The notes under the pieces were generated by a model. That model made no database searches and was not told the origin of the DNA. It saw nothing but the letters and a program-made list of their open reading frames with translations. A stretch of 64,000 nucleotides of DNA from Croceivirga lutea (GTDB taxonomy: Bacteria > Bacteroidota > Bacteroidia > Flavobacteriales > Flavobacteriaceae): positions 286,132 to 350,131 of the forward strand of contig NZ_JACJUK010000005.1 in NCBI RefSeq assembly GCF_014235875.1. The letters are read 5' to 3'. The position numbers and the translations under genes are program-made. Numbering within the stretch: position 1 is the stretch's first letter; the number at the start of each line of letters is the position of its first letter. Shown one piece after another: positions 17,580 through 26,553 of the stretch.

Positions 17580-18737
17580 ATGCCTATCTATCATAAATTA
17601 GGTACACTACCTCAAAAGCGGCACACACAATTTGAGAAACCAGATGGCGGTTTGTATTATGAGCAGTTATTTGGTACTATTGGTTTTGATGGCATGTCAT
17701 CTTTATTGTACCATGTACATAGACCCACACAGGTCAAAGAAATTGGCAATCCCATAGACCTAAATCCAAAAATCGCAGTAGCTAAAAATATAGCTTCTCG
17801 TAAATTAATAGGTTTTGATATTGCACCAAAAAACGATTTTTTAGAATCTAGAGAACCCTTATTAGTAAATAGTGATGTTCATATTGGCTTAGCAGCACCA
17901 AAAAAATCGCTGACCGAATATTTTTATAAGAATTCTGATGCTGATGAAATGCTTTTTATTCACAAAGGCAGTGGAACATTAAAAACTTTTTTAGGGGATA
18001 TTCCTTTTGAATATGGTGATTACTTAATCATTCCACGTGGAATGATTTATCAAATAGCATTTGATAGCCAAGACAATAGAATTTTGTATGCCGAATCTTT
18101 TCAACCAATTTACACGCCAAAACGCTATCGAAATTGGTTTGGACAACTTTTAGAACATTCTCCATTCTGTGAACGTGATTATAAATTACCTCAAAATCTA
18201 AAAGCCCATGATGAAAAAGGTGATTTTTTAATCAAAATAAAAAAGCAAGGTATGCTACATAGTTTAACCTATGCTACGCATCCTTTTGATGTTGTAGGTT
18301 GGGATGGTTATAATTACCCATATGGATTTTCAATACATAATTTTGAACCCATTACAGGTCGGGTACACCAACCACCACCAGTACATCAAACTTTTGAAAC
18401 TAGTGCTTTCGTTATTTGTTCGTTTTGTCCAAGATTGTACGATTACCATCCAAAAGCAATACCGGCACCTTACAATCATTCTAATATTGATTCAGACGAG
18501 GTATTGTATTACGTAGACGGAGATTTTATGAGCAGAACGGGTATTGGTCCTGGTTATATTTCTTTACACCCAGCTGGTATTCCTCATGGTCCACATCCTG
18601 GAACCTACGAGGCCAGCATTGGTAAAAAAGGTACCGAAGAATTAGCCGTTATGATTGACACTTTTAAACCTTTAATGGTAACAGAAAATGCACTGAAAAT
18701 TGATGACGGTAAATATTATAAATCTTGGGTAGAATAG
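17580..18737 (+). CDS. hmgA: Homogentisate 1,2-dioxygenase
   Basis: This 385-residue cupin enzyme opens the homogentisate ring to maleylacetoacetate. It is shorter than the roughly 430-residue proteobacterial form, which is normal for Bacteroidota. The cupin motifs DEMLFIHKGSGTL and FEYGDYLIIPRGMIYQI are present. The C-terminal iron site region shows NIDSDEVLYYVDGDFM and HPAGIPHGPHPG. The start ATG 17580 sits 80 nt after hppD with no terminator between, consistent with co-transcription. Confidence 0.94.
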   Translation: MPIYHKLGTLPQKRHTQFEKPDGGLYYEQLFGTIGFDGMSSLLYHVHRPTQVKEIGNPIDLNPKIAVAKNIASRKLIGFDIAPKNDFLESREPLLVNSDVHIGLAAPKKSLTEYFYKNSDADEMLFIHKGSGTLKTFLGDIPFEYGDYLIIPRGMIYQIAFDSQDNRILYAESFQPIYTPKRYRNWFGQLLEHSPFCERDYKLPQNLKAHDEKGDFLIKIKKQGMLHSLTYATHPFDVVGWDGYNYPYGFSIHNFEPITGRVHQPPPVHQTFETSAFVICSFCPRLYDYHPKAIPAPYNHSNIDSDEVLYYVDGDFMSRTGIGPGYISLHPAGIPHGPHPGTYEASIGKKGTEELAVMIDTFKPLMVTENALKIDDGKYYKSWVE

Positions 18738-18797
18738 AAAGTAACTAAATCATTTCCCCTTATCAATAAGTACTGAAATCAAATTAAAAATTTAAAG

Positions 18798-18817
18798 ATT
18801 CTTGCCTACGCAGGAAT
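18798..18817. repeat. Small REP-like inverted repeat
   Basis: ATTCTTGC-ctac-GCAGGAAT forms an 8-bp hairpin with one G-T wobble. It resembles the short imperfect palindromes with a 'cctacgcaggaat' core scattered between genes in many Flavobacteriaceae. It lies between hmgA and the fumarylacetoacetase gene. Only one copy is seen in this window. Confidence 0.45.
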
Positions 18818-18832
18818 AGTAAAATCTTATAA

Positions 18833-20038
18833 ATGATAATAAACGTACCAGAAAATTCAGATTTCTCAATACATAATATTCCTTTTGGAATTTTTTCAAC
18901 AAAAAACAGAAGCAAACGTGCAGGTGTTGCCATTGGAGAACACATTTTAGACCTCGCCGAAGTGCATAAATTAGGTGTTTTTAATTTTGAAGCTGAAGTT
19001 TTAAATAGGGCTGATTTAAATGATTTTATTGCACTAGGTAAAAGTGTAACCTCAGAGGTTAGAACCAACATTCAACATTGGCTACAAGATGATAATTCAC
19101 CCTTAGCAAACAAATCTGAGCTTTTTGTAAAACAAGCAGAAGCACAAATGCATTTGCCTGTATGCATTGGCGATTATACCGACTTTTATTCTAGCATTGA
19201 ACACGCCACTAATGTTGGTAAAATGTTTAGAGATCCAGAAAACGCTTTATTACCCAACTGGAAACACATTCCTGTGGGTTATCATGGCAGGGCTAGTTCA
19301 ATTGTAGTAAGCGGCAAAGCCATACATAGACCTAAAGGCCAAACGCTACCTAAAAACAGCTCAGAACCTGTTTTTGGACCTTCTCAACGGCTAGATTTTG
19401 AATTAGAGATGGGGTTCGTAGTGGGTAAAAATACCAACATGGGCGATACTATTTCAACTAATCAAGCTAATGACTATATTTTTGGTTTGGTACTTTTTAA
19501 TGACTGGTCTGCAAGAGATATTCAAAAATGGGAGTATGTACCCTTAGGCCCATTTTTAGCCAAAAACTTTGCCTCTTCAATTTCACCTTGGATTGTAACC
19601 TTAGATGCTTTAGAACCTTTTAAAGTAGCTGGGCCAAAACAAGAACCCAAAGTACTACCCTATTTAGCATACGAAGGAGAAAAAAACTACGATATAAATC
19701 TAGAGGTTGCTATCAACGACACTAAAGTTTGCCAATCAAATTTTAAATACATGTATTGGAATATGGCCCAACAACTTGCGCACCATACGGTAAATGGTTG
19801 TAATGTACATATTGGAGATATGATGGCCTCTGGCACTATTTCTGGTAAGAATGAAAATAGCTACGGCTCTATGTTAGAATTGGCTTGGATGGGCACCAAA
19901 CCCGTACAACTTAATGATGGCACCGAACGCAAATTTATTAATGACGGAGATACCGTTACCATGACAGGTTACGCTGAAAAAGACGGAAAACGAGTTGGGT
20001 TCGGAGAAGTATCAACGAAAGTACTACCCGCAAAATAA
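18833..20038 (+). CDS. fahA: Fumarylacetoacetase
   Basis: This 401-residue enzyme hydrolyses fumarylacetoacetate to fumarate and acetoacetate, the last step of tyrosine breakdown. It has the N-terminal SH3-like domain (about 15-110) and the catalytic barrel with DYTDFYSSIEHATNVG, GYHGRASS, the metal-binding EMGFVVG and LFNDWSARDIQ. Nine bases separate its stop from the next start. No maleylacetoacetate isomerase gene is found next to it. Confidence 0.94.
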   Translation: MIINVPENSDFSIHNIPFGIFSTKNRSKRAGVAIGEHILDLAEVHKLGVFNFEAEVLNRADLNDFIALGKSVTSEVRTNIQHWLQDDNSPLANKSELFVKQAEAQMHLPVCIGDYTDFYSSIEHATNVGKMFRDPENALLPNWKHIPVGYHGRASSIVVSGKAIHRPKGQTLPKNSSEPVFGPSQRLDFELEMGFVVGKNTNMGDTISTNQANDYIFGLVLFNDWSARDIQKWEYVPLGPFLAKNFASSISPWIVTLDALEPFKVAGPKQEPKVLPYLAYEGEKNYDINLEVAINDTKVCQSNFKYMYWNMAQQLAHHTVNGCNVHIGDMMASGTISGKNENSYGSMLELAWMGTKPVQLNDGTERKFINDGDTVTMTGYAEKDGKRVGFGEVSTKVLPAK

Positions 20039-20046
20039 AATTTGTA

Positions 20047-20922
20047 ATGACAAAAAGTATTGACCCTTCTGCAATATCTCAACCAGAACTACATAGTATT
20101 TTATTAACAGCGGTTGCACCAAGACCTATTTGTTTTGCAAGTACTGTAGATAAAAATGGTAACGTTAATTTGAGCCCGTATAGCTTTTTCAATGTTTTTA
20201 GCTCCGCACCTCCGGTAATGATATTTTCACCTTCGCGCAGCGGTAGAGATGGTTCTTTTAAGCACACCTATCTTAACATCAAAGAAGTTCCAGAGGTAGT
20301 AATCAACGTGGTTAATTATGCTATGGTAGAACAAATGTCATTATCTAGCACTGCTTATGATAAAGGTATAAACGAATTTGAGAAAGCTGGATTTACAGAA
20401 GTTCCATCAGAATTGATAAAACCACCAAGGGTAAAAGAATCACCTGTTTCTTTTGAATGCTCAGTCTCTCAAGTTATAGAATTGGCTGACACGCCAGGCG
20501 CGGGTAATCTTATTATTACCAAAGTAGAGCGAATTCATATTAACGAGACTTATTTTACAGATGGCGTATTAGACACCAAAAAACTCGATTTGGTGGGCAG
20601 AATGGGTGGTAGTTGGTATGTAAAAGCCAATAATGAAGCACTTTTTGAAATTCCTAAACCCCTACGCACCAAAGGTATTGGCGTTGACGCGCTACCCAAA
20701 GGCATAAGAGAAAGTGAAATCTTAACTGGTAATAATTTAGGTAGGCTGGGTAATATTGAAGCCTTGCCTTCTACAGAAACCATTGCTGAAATAGCAGCAC
20801 TTTTGCCATATAAAGACATAACATCAAAACAAGAGCTTCACAAAATTGCTCAAGAAATCTTGCTAAAAGGTGATACTAAAACAGCTTTAGCTTTATTAAT
20901 ACATGCTGAAACAAAAAACTAA
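20047..20922 (+). CDS. Flavin reductase family (FMN-binding split-barrel) protein
   Basis: This 291-residue protein has a flavin reductase-like FMN-binding domain in 1-200: TAVAPRPICFASTV, NLSPYSFFNVFSSAPPVMIFSP and DTPGAGNLIITKVERIHI. About 80 extra C-terminal residues carry a helical segment (KDITSKQELHKIAQEILLKG). Its place inside the tyrosine operon suggests a redox step or flavin supply for aromatic breakdown, but no reaction has been assigned to this branch. Its stop overlaps the aminotransferase start (TAATG). Confidence 0.85.
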   Translation: MTKSIDPSAISQPELHSILLTAVAPRPICFASTVDKNGNVNLSPYSFFNVFSSAPPVMIFSPSRSGRDGSFKHTYLNIKEVPEVVINVVNYAMVEQMSLSSTAYDKGINEFEKAGFTEVPSELIKPPRVKESPVSFECSVSQVIELADTPGAGNLIITKVERIHINETYFTDGVLDTKKLDLVGRMGGSWYVKANNEALFEIPKPLRTKGIGVDALPKGIRESEILTGNNLGRLGNIEALPSTETIAEIAALLPYKDITSKQELHKIAQEILLKGDTKTALALLIHAETKN

Positions 20923-22013
20923 TGAACCAAGATATTACATCTAGCTTCAAATCTTTTTTACAACCCAAAGAGGTTTACAAAGGCGGTAAGAATATTCCAG
21001 CAAGCACTCAAAAAATATATAAGTTATCTTCCAATGAAAATCCGTTAGGAGCTTCACCCAAAGCCATTGAAGCAGCAAAAGCTGTTATTGATACTATTAA
21101 TTTGTATCCTGACCAAACTGACATAAGACTAAGAGAGGCATTGGTTAAAGATTTCAATAATGAATTAGCAGCAGACCAATTTATCACAGGAAATAGCGGC
21201 TCGGAGGTTATAGACATGCTTCTTAGAGCTTTTATAAACGAAGGCGATGAAGTTATTTTCTCGAACCCTTGTTTTTTACCTTATGCTGTTTTCTCTAGAT
21301 GGTATGGCGCTAAGCAAATAGATATTCCTTTATTAGCCCCAAATTATGATTTAGACGTTGAAGGAATTTTAAATGCAATCACCAAAAAAACAAAAGTAAT
21401 ATTCTTAACTACTCCAAATAACCCTACGGGTACGTACATTCCTAAACCTGTTTTAGATGACTTTTTTAATCGCGTTCCAAAAAGAATTTTAGTCGTAATT
21501 GATGAAGTATACCGTCATTTTGCAGATGCTAAAGATTACGTAAGTGCACTACATTACGTTAAACAAGATTACAGTGTATTAGGTTTGAATAGCTTTTCAA
21601 AAACATATGGTTTAGCTGGCTTACGCATTGGTTACGGTTATACCACTGCCACTATAGCCAATTACTTACGCTTAATTCACAAGCCTTTTTTAATGCCTAT
21701 AACTTCTATCGAAGCCGCAATAGGTGCATTAAATGACACTATTTTTATTGAAAATACCGTAAAAACTGTTTTGGAAGGAAGAGCCTATTTAGCAGCATCT
21801 TTTAATGAATTGGGTATAACGTATTGGCCTACACAAGCTAACTTTTTTATTATTAATCCTCCATTACCAGAAATGGAATTTACAAATAAGCTTATGGAAA
21901 AGGGTATTATGGTTAGACCCGTTTCTCAATTTGGGGCTCCAGGAAAGGTTAGAATTACTATTGGTACTAAAGAAGCTAATCGAGCTCTGGTTAAAGCGCT
22001 AAAAGAAATTTAA
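20922..22013 (+). CDS. Class I/II PLP aminotransferase (HisC-like)
   Basis: This 363-residue fold-type I enzyme shows SSNENPLGASPKA, the cofactor-binding TPNNPTGTYI and VVIDEVYRHF, and the Schiff-base lysine K227 in SFSKTYGLAGLRIGYG. By sequence it resembles histidinol-phosphate aminotransferase. Its position at the end of the tyrosine operon, without other his genes, argues that it deaminates tyrosine (or phenylalanine) to give the HppD substrate. It is translationally coupled to the flavin reductase gene by a one-base overlap. Confidence 0.85.
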   Translation: MNQDITSSFKSFLQPKEVYKGGKNIPASTQKIYKLSSNENPLGASPKAIEAAKAVIDTINLYPDQTDIRLREALVKDFNNELAADQFITGNSGSEVIDMLLRAFINEGDEVIFSNPCFLPYAVFSRWYGAKQIDIPLLAPNYDLDVEGILNAITKKTKVIFLTTPNNPTGTYIPKPVLDDFFNRVPKRILVVIDEVYRHFADAKDYVSALHYVKQDYSVLGLNSFSKTYGLAGLRIGYGYTTATIANYLRLIHKPFLMPITSIEAAIGALNDTIFIENTVKTVLEGRAYLAASFNELGITYWPTQANFFIINPPLPEMEFTNKLMEKGIMVRPVSQFGAPGKVRITIGTKEANRALVKALKEI

Positions 22014-22015
22014 GC

Positions 22016-22492
22016 TTATCTTTTTTCCAATACTAAAGTTACAGGACCAAAATCAGGGTCCACTTGAGAAACCGTAAGCATATCACCTTCTAAAACTACG
22101 TCTGCCGTAGATGGTTCATCCTCTTCAGAATCTAGTGTCAATGAATTATTTACAAAAACGTAGGTACCATTTTCTGTTAACATACCATCACAGTCTGCCA
22201 CAATATCACTTAAACTGGAACCCGTAAAAACAATATCAGAAGATGTTGCTGTATAACTTCCGTCTGCTTCAAAAGTAATTGAAGATGTAAAGCAAGGTAG
22301 TTCTTCAAATACATCTGAAGAACTATTTCCATCTCCATTTAAATCAAATGCTGTTGTAGTTTGTAATGATGTTGCGTCCCATGTTCCTACTAAATTAGGC
22401 TCATTATCTATTTCTTCGCCTTCATCATCTGAGCTTGATGAACAAGCACCAACTAATAGCATTAAGAGAGGTAGTATCCAAAAGTTTTTCAT
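22016..22492 (-). CDS. Lipocalin-like lipoprotein
   Basis: This 158-residue protein has the signal LLMLLVGACSSSSDDE, with Cys17 as the lipid anchor and an acidic tether that suits surface export in Bacteroidota. The rest is a small beta-barrel of the lipocalin-like type common in these bacteria: NLVGTWDATSL at the start, then FEADGSYTAT and NGTYVFVNNSLTLD. DLNGDGNSSSD resembles a calcium loop. The ligand is unknown. It is convergent with the aminotransferase, with two bases between stops. Confidence 0.75.
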   Translation of the reverse strand: MKNFWILPLLMLLVGACSSSSDDEGEEIDNEPNLVGTWDATSLQTTTAFDLNGDGNSSSDVFEELPCFTSSITFEADGSYTATSSDIVFTGSSLSDIVADCDGMLTENGTYVFVNNSLTLDSEEDEPSTADVVLEGDMLTVSQVDPDFGPVTLVLEKR

Positions 22493-22555
22493 TTCCGCTA
22501 ATTTTTGATTAAAGAAACAAAAAAAGAGAATTAAAATACCAGTATGAGGTTGTTT

Positions 22556-25243
22556 CTAGAAAACAAATCGATAAGTTGCTTTTACAAGAAAGATGTTTTG
22601 AGGCTTTTGGCCAAAAATATTATCGTTTAAACTGGTAAACAAACCGGCTGTTGGGTCGGCAGATTGCGACACATCTTGTGACCAAACCAAGAATATTTCA
22701 GAGCCCGGAATATATTCCCAGCGAACCACAAGATTTGACCTAAACTGCACAAAATTAAAATCTGGATTCCCAAAAGTAAAATCCACATTACCATCTAAAT
22801 TTTCGTCTACTGAATACGTACCATCTGTTAAATTGATTTGATTGCCCTCATAGGATTCAAAACGATTTTCAAATTGTTTAGCAACAGGATCAGTGATACT
22901 TTTAAAATTAGCGTATCGTCCTCTAGAAATAAATGGTTGTCCCCAATACTGTACAGTAAGATTAGGATTTATGGTATAGTTTAAACGAAAAGACATGCTT
23001 AATGTGCGTTGTTCAATTTCACCATTTAAATACACTGGATTACCGTCGACCAGTAAATTATCAACGAATTGAAGCTTATCATTATTAGTATTATAAGAAG
23101 GATAAGCAGAAATACGAAGCTCGTTAAATGGCTGATACGTAAAACCAGCTTCAATGTAATAGGTTCTTATAGAATTATCTATAGCCTTTCTACCATTATG
23201 AAAAACATTAAAGCGAATCTTTTTTCTATTATCTGTATTAATACCATTCCAGAAACTAATCCATGGAGAACTTCGTAATCTTGGTCCACCTCTTAAAGCA
23301 AAATTTGAGTATTGTATTGGGGCATAATTAAACCCAAAGTTGGTAAACCAGTTATTTTTCCAATTCTGCCAACTGTTTGTATTCAATTGTAAGTAATTAT
23401 GATTTCCACCAAAATCCCATGCAGACCAATGGTTATAATTTATACCAATTCTTCTAAAAGTACTATCGGGCTTTAAAGTTCTATACCCAGCCCAGGTATA
23501 ATGTCTTATATCATCTGACTGTCTTTGAAAACCAATATCATTTAACTCCAATTCTGGCGAACGCCATGTACCACCAGATTCAAACATAAAGTGACCATCA
23601 CCTACTTTTCCAATTTGAAGGTTACCACCTGTACCTGTCATGGAAGTTCTATTTGGGTCAACCTCTAAATAATCTGCACCTTCTCTTTGAAACAAATGGG
23701 TTATAGATTCTTGTGTACGCTGTATGGCCTCTTCTGAGCCTTTTACATGGCTCCAATTAATATTACCACCAACGTACCAATCTCTATTATTCCATTGGTG
23801 TTTAAAATCGAACCCACCAGAGTATGCTGAACGATGTAAAAAACTTAATTGCTCAGTTAAAGCGTCACGATTCACCGCAGTAACCATACCCCCAATATAG
23901 GAATTACGGTCATTAAAATCTTTTTGCAAACGACCAACAAAATAATTGGTAAGCGGCTCTACTTGTTCACTACGTTCATTACCCTGATTATCCCTAATAT
24001 CAGCAAATCTTCTTGCGGTAACACTTTCTAATACACCAATAGCCCAACCATTTTTGGTTTTACCACTAAACTTGGCAGCACCTATAATTGGGGTGTTTTC
24101 TGGTTGATTAACAAATTCGTTATCAGCAACAGAAGGAAAACCGCTAGGATTTCGCCCTATTCTACGCGAGTAAAAAATATTATCAGACCCAAAGGTATTT
24201 CCTGCTTCAGATTGGGACAAAGTAAAATCAAAAATGTTTTTATTTTCAACAAAAAACGGTCGCTGCTCTCTAAAAAATATTTGAAATCCATCTAGGGCAA
24301 TGGCTGACGGGTCAGCCTCAACTTGGCCAAAATCAGGATTAACCGTTAAATCTAGAGTTAAATCATTTGTAATTCCAATTTTTGCATCTAAGCCTACTGT
24401 AATATCAGTATCATTTCCATCCCTAAACGGATTACCATCTTCGGCCTCGTAGGTAACACCTTTAGCCACCGTATAGGGTTGAATTTCTAACTGTTTTTGA
24501 GGTTCAATATTTTTTAAACCATGAAGTTCACCAAACTCACTTACCCAACCAGGTTGATCTACCGGTTTACGTTGCCATAAAGAACGTTCTTCTTCTCTAA
24601 AAAATCTTCGTGTAGATTGTAAACCCCACACTTGTTCTTCGGCATCTCCAAATTTTAATTGTGAAAGGGGTATTCTAAGTTCAGCTGTCCAACCTTTATC
24701 ATCAAGATTGGTTTTGGTATACCAAATGGGATTCCAACTAGAATCCCAATTATTACCATTATCAGAAACAAATTCATCACCCTTTACCCCAGCTGCTGTT
24801 ACCGTAAAAGAGAAAGCTGTTCGTTTATCAAAATAGCTATCAATATTAAATTCAACCCAATCACCATCAAAACCATCTCTACGAGATAATCTACGAACAA
24901 TTTTATCTGGTTCCGTATCAAAACATCGTACACCTATATATAAGTTCTTATCATCATACACAATTTTAAATCTGGTTTGATGCGTAGGTGGTGTATTTTC
25001 GTCTGGTTGATTTTCAATATAATCACCAGCCCATTCTACAAGATTCCAAGCTGGGTCATCTAACTTACCGTCTATAATGGGTATAATATCATCAATAGGG
25101 TTAGTCACATAAATTTTTTTAGTGACTTCTTCCTCAATATTTTCTTCTGTTGTTGTAATATGTTTTGGTTCCACACTATCTTGTGCAAAACTTAAATAAG
25201 AAAAGAGAAGTATAAATAGAAAGTTTGGCAGTGTTTTAAACAT
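22556..25243 (-). CDS. DUF5916 outer-membrane protein with CBM9-like domain
   Basis: This 895-residue protein has a signal peptide (MFKTLPNFLFILLFSYLSFA, about 1-20). A CBM9-like beta-sandwich follows (about 48-230; IDGKLDDPAWN, DDKNLYIGVRCFD). The long DUF5916 region (about 245-895) contains VNPDFGQVEADPS and FFREQRPFFVENK, then many amphipathic strands ending in VKATYRFVF, so it is a predicted barrel. The family is widespread in Bacteroidota, with a presumed role in handling glycans or peptides at the outer membrane. No partner gene is adjacent. Confidence 0.85.
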   Translation of the reverse strand: MFKTLPNFLFILLFSYLSFAQDSVEPKHITTTEENIEEEVTKKIYVTNPIDDIIPIIDGKLDDPAWNLVEWAGDYIENQPDENTPPTHQTRFKIVYDDKNLYIGVRCFDTEPDKIVRRLSRRDGFDGDWVEFNIDSYFDKRTAFSFTVTAAGVKGDEFVSDNGNNWDSSWNPIWYTKTNLDDKGWTAELRIPLSQLKFGDAEEQVWGLQSTRRFFREEERSLWQRKPVDQPGWVSEFGELHGLKNIEPQKQLEIQPYTVAKGVTYEAEDGNPFRDGNDTDITVGLDAKIGITNDLTLDLTVNPDFGQVEADPSAIALDGFQIFFREQRPFFVENKNIFDFTLSQSEAGNTFGSDNIFYSRRIGRNPSGFPSVADNEFVNQPENTPIIGAAKFSGKTKNGWAIGVLESVTARRFADIRDNQGNERSEQVEPLTNYFVGRLQKDFNDRNSYIGGMVTAVNRDALTEQLSFLHRSAYSGGFDFKHQWNNRDWYVGGNINWSHVKGSEEAIQRTQESITHLFQREGADYLEVDPNRTSMTGTGGNLQIGKVGDGHFMFESGGTWRSPELELNDIGFQRQSDDIRHYTWAGYRTLKPDSTFRRIGINYNHWSAWDFGGNHNYLQLNTNSWQNWKNNWFTNFGFNYAPIQYSNFALRGGPRLRSSPWISFWNGINTDNRKKIRFNVFHNGRKAIDNSIRTYYIEAGFTYQPFNELRISAYPSYNTNNDKLQFVDNLLVDGNPVYLNGEIEQRTLSMSFRLNYTINPNLTVQYWGQPFISRGRYANFKSITDPVAKQFENRFESYEGNQINLTDGTYSVDENLDGNVDFTFGNPDFNFVQFRSNLVVRWEYIPGSEIFLVWSQDVSQSADPTAGLFTSLNDNIFGQKPQNIFLVKATYRFVF

Positions 25244-25415
25244 TACTGTTCGTTTTTTGATTGATTGTTAATTGATGAGTTGTTTGAAAGACGATAGTTA
25301 ATTTTAATAGTTACAGTTTAGTAGATCAAAGCCATCTTTTTAACAATACATTAACAGTAATACCTAGTTGCAGAAAATCAATTTAAATCGAATTAAAAAT
25401 AAAATAAACAACCAT

Positions 25416-25445
25416 TTGTAATTCAATTGAATAATTGTACATTTG
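25416..25445 (+). promoter_or_regulatory. Promoter of rplM-rpsI
   Basis: TTG (25416-25418), exactly 19 nt, then TACATTTG (25438-25445) is a full consensus match. It lies 46 nt upstream of the rplM start. Confidence 0.75.
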
Positions 25446-25491
25446 CACCCCGTTTGTCGAAAGCGGACAATTTTCTATAATCATTTAGGAC

Positions 25492-25947
25492 GTGGATACA
25501 TTAAGTTATAAAACAATTTCTGCCAGCAAAGCAACCGTTAATAAAGAATGGTTATTGGTAGATGCAGAAGGACAGACCTTAGGAAGATTGGCATCTAAAG
25601 TTGCCAAGTTGTTGAGAGGAAAACACAAAACCAACTATACACCGCATGTTGATTGTGGTGATAATGTTGTTGTAATTAATGCCGAAAAGGTTACGTTGAC
25701 AGGTAACAAATGGAATTCAAAAGAATACCAACGTTATACTGGTTACCCAGGTGGTCAAAGAATTGTTTCTGCAACAGATATGCTAGCAAAGCATCCTGAG
25801 CGTCTTGTAGAAAAGTCAGTAAAAGGTATGTTACCTAAAAACAAATTAGGTGCTGACCTCTTTAGAAATTTAAAAGTATATGCTGGATCAGAGCACGGTC
25901 AGGAAGCTCAACAGCCAAAAGCCATTAATTTAAACGATTACAAATAA
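25492..25947 (+). CDS. rplM: 50S ribosomal protein L13
   Basis: This 151-residue protein is L13 along its whole length: EWLLVDAEGQTLGRLAS, YTPHVDCGDNVVVINAEKV and the KGMLPKNKLG signature. The start is GTG at 25492, since no in-frame ATG lies near the conserved N-terminus. The stop overlaps the rpsI start by one base (TAATG), the usual L13-S9 coupling. L13 is an early assembly protein of the large subunit. Confidence 0.97.
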   Translation: MDTLSYKTISASKATVNKEWLLVDAEGQTLGRLASKVAKLLRGKHKTNYTPHVDCGDNVVVINAEKVTLTGNKWNSKEYQRYTGYPGGQRIVSATDMLAKHPERLVEKSVKGMLPKNKLGADLFRNLKVYAGSEHGQEAQQPKAINLNDYK

Positions 25948-26333
25948 TGGAAGTAATTCACAAAATAGGAAGAAGAAAGACCGCAGTTGCTAGGGTTTAT
26001 GTTTCTCAAGGAAATGGTGAGATTACAGTAAACAAAAGAAAACTAGAAGAGTACTTTACTACTGGTCCATTACAATACAAAGTTAAGCAGCCTTTTACCT
26101 TAACTGGTACTGAAAACAACTACGATGTTAGTGTAAATGTTTACGGTGGTGGTATCACAGGACAAGCTGAAGCAGTGCGTTTAGCATTGTCTAGAGTAAT
26201 GTGTGAGATTGACGAGGAAAATCGTTTAGTTTTAAAACCAGAAGGTCTTTTAACTCGTGACCCAAGAATGGTTGAACGTAAGAAGTTTGGTCAGAAGAAA
26301 GCTAGAAAGAAATTTCAGTTCTCTAAACGTTAA
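25947..26333 (+). CDS. rpsI: 30S ribosomal protein S9
   Basis: This 128-residue protein is S9, with IGRRKTAVARVYVSQGNGEITVN near the start, VYGGGITGQAEAVRLALSR in the middle, and the C-terminal tail KKFGQKKARKKFQFSKR that reaches the P-site tRNA. It is co-transcribed and translationally coupled with rplM. A strong UUCG-loop terminator follows 9 nt after the stop. Confidence 0.97.
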   Translation: MEVIHKIGRRKTAVARVYVSQGNGEITVNKRKLEEYFTTGPLQYKVKQPFTLTGTENNYDVSVNVYGGGITGQAEAVRLALSRVMCEIDEENRLVLKPEGLLTRDPRMVERKKFGQKKARKKFQFSKR

Positions 26334-26342
26334 AAATTTACA

Positions 26343-26367
26343 AGATACGCTTCGGCGTATCTTTTTT
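26343..26367 (+). terminator. Terminator of rplM-rpsI
   Basis: AGATACGC-TTCG-GCGTATCT forms a perfect 8-bp stem closed by a stable UUCG tetraloop. It is followed by a T-run (26363-26367). Confidence 0.9.
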
Positions 26368-26430
26368 ACTATAAGTTCATTGAAAGTCCACTTAAAATTG
26401 AGTGGCATTTATTAAATCAAGTTGTCGTTG

Positions 26431-26462
26431 TTTCAAAAAAGAACATAACAACTTTTTTGAAA
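26431..26462 (+). repeat. Inverted repeat upstream of rpsB
   Basis: TTTCAAAAAAG (26431-26441) and CTTTTTTGAAA (26452-26462) are perfect 11-bp arms around a 10-nt loop. They lie 92 nt upstream of rpsB in a 186-bp space after the rpsI terminator. In RNA this would form an A-U-rich stem. It may be part of an rpsB leader or a protein-binding site; no clear -7 element was found near it. Confidence 0.45.
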
Positions 26463-26553
26463 TTAGTTTAGCATCTAAATAGAAAGGGCGAAATATTTAC
26501 ATATTGACCACCTTTTTATTGCTATCTCAACGGAACGTAAACTAAAACAAAAA

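Noticed and set aside
20922..22013. hisC for histidine biosynthesis
   Set aside because: No other his gene is near, and the gene is translationally coupled inside the tyrosine operon, so an aromatic aminotransferase role is preferred, although the sequence family is HisC-like.
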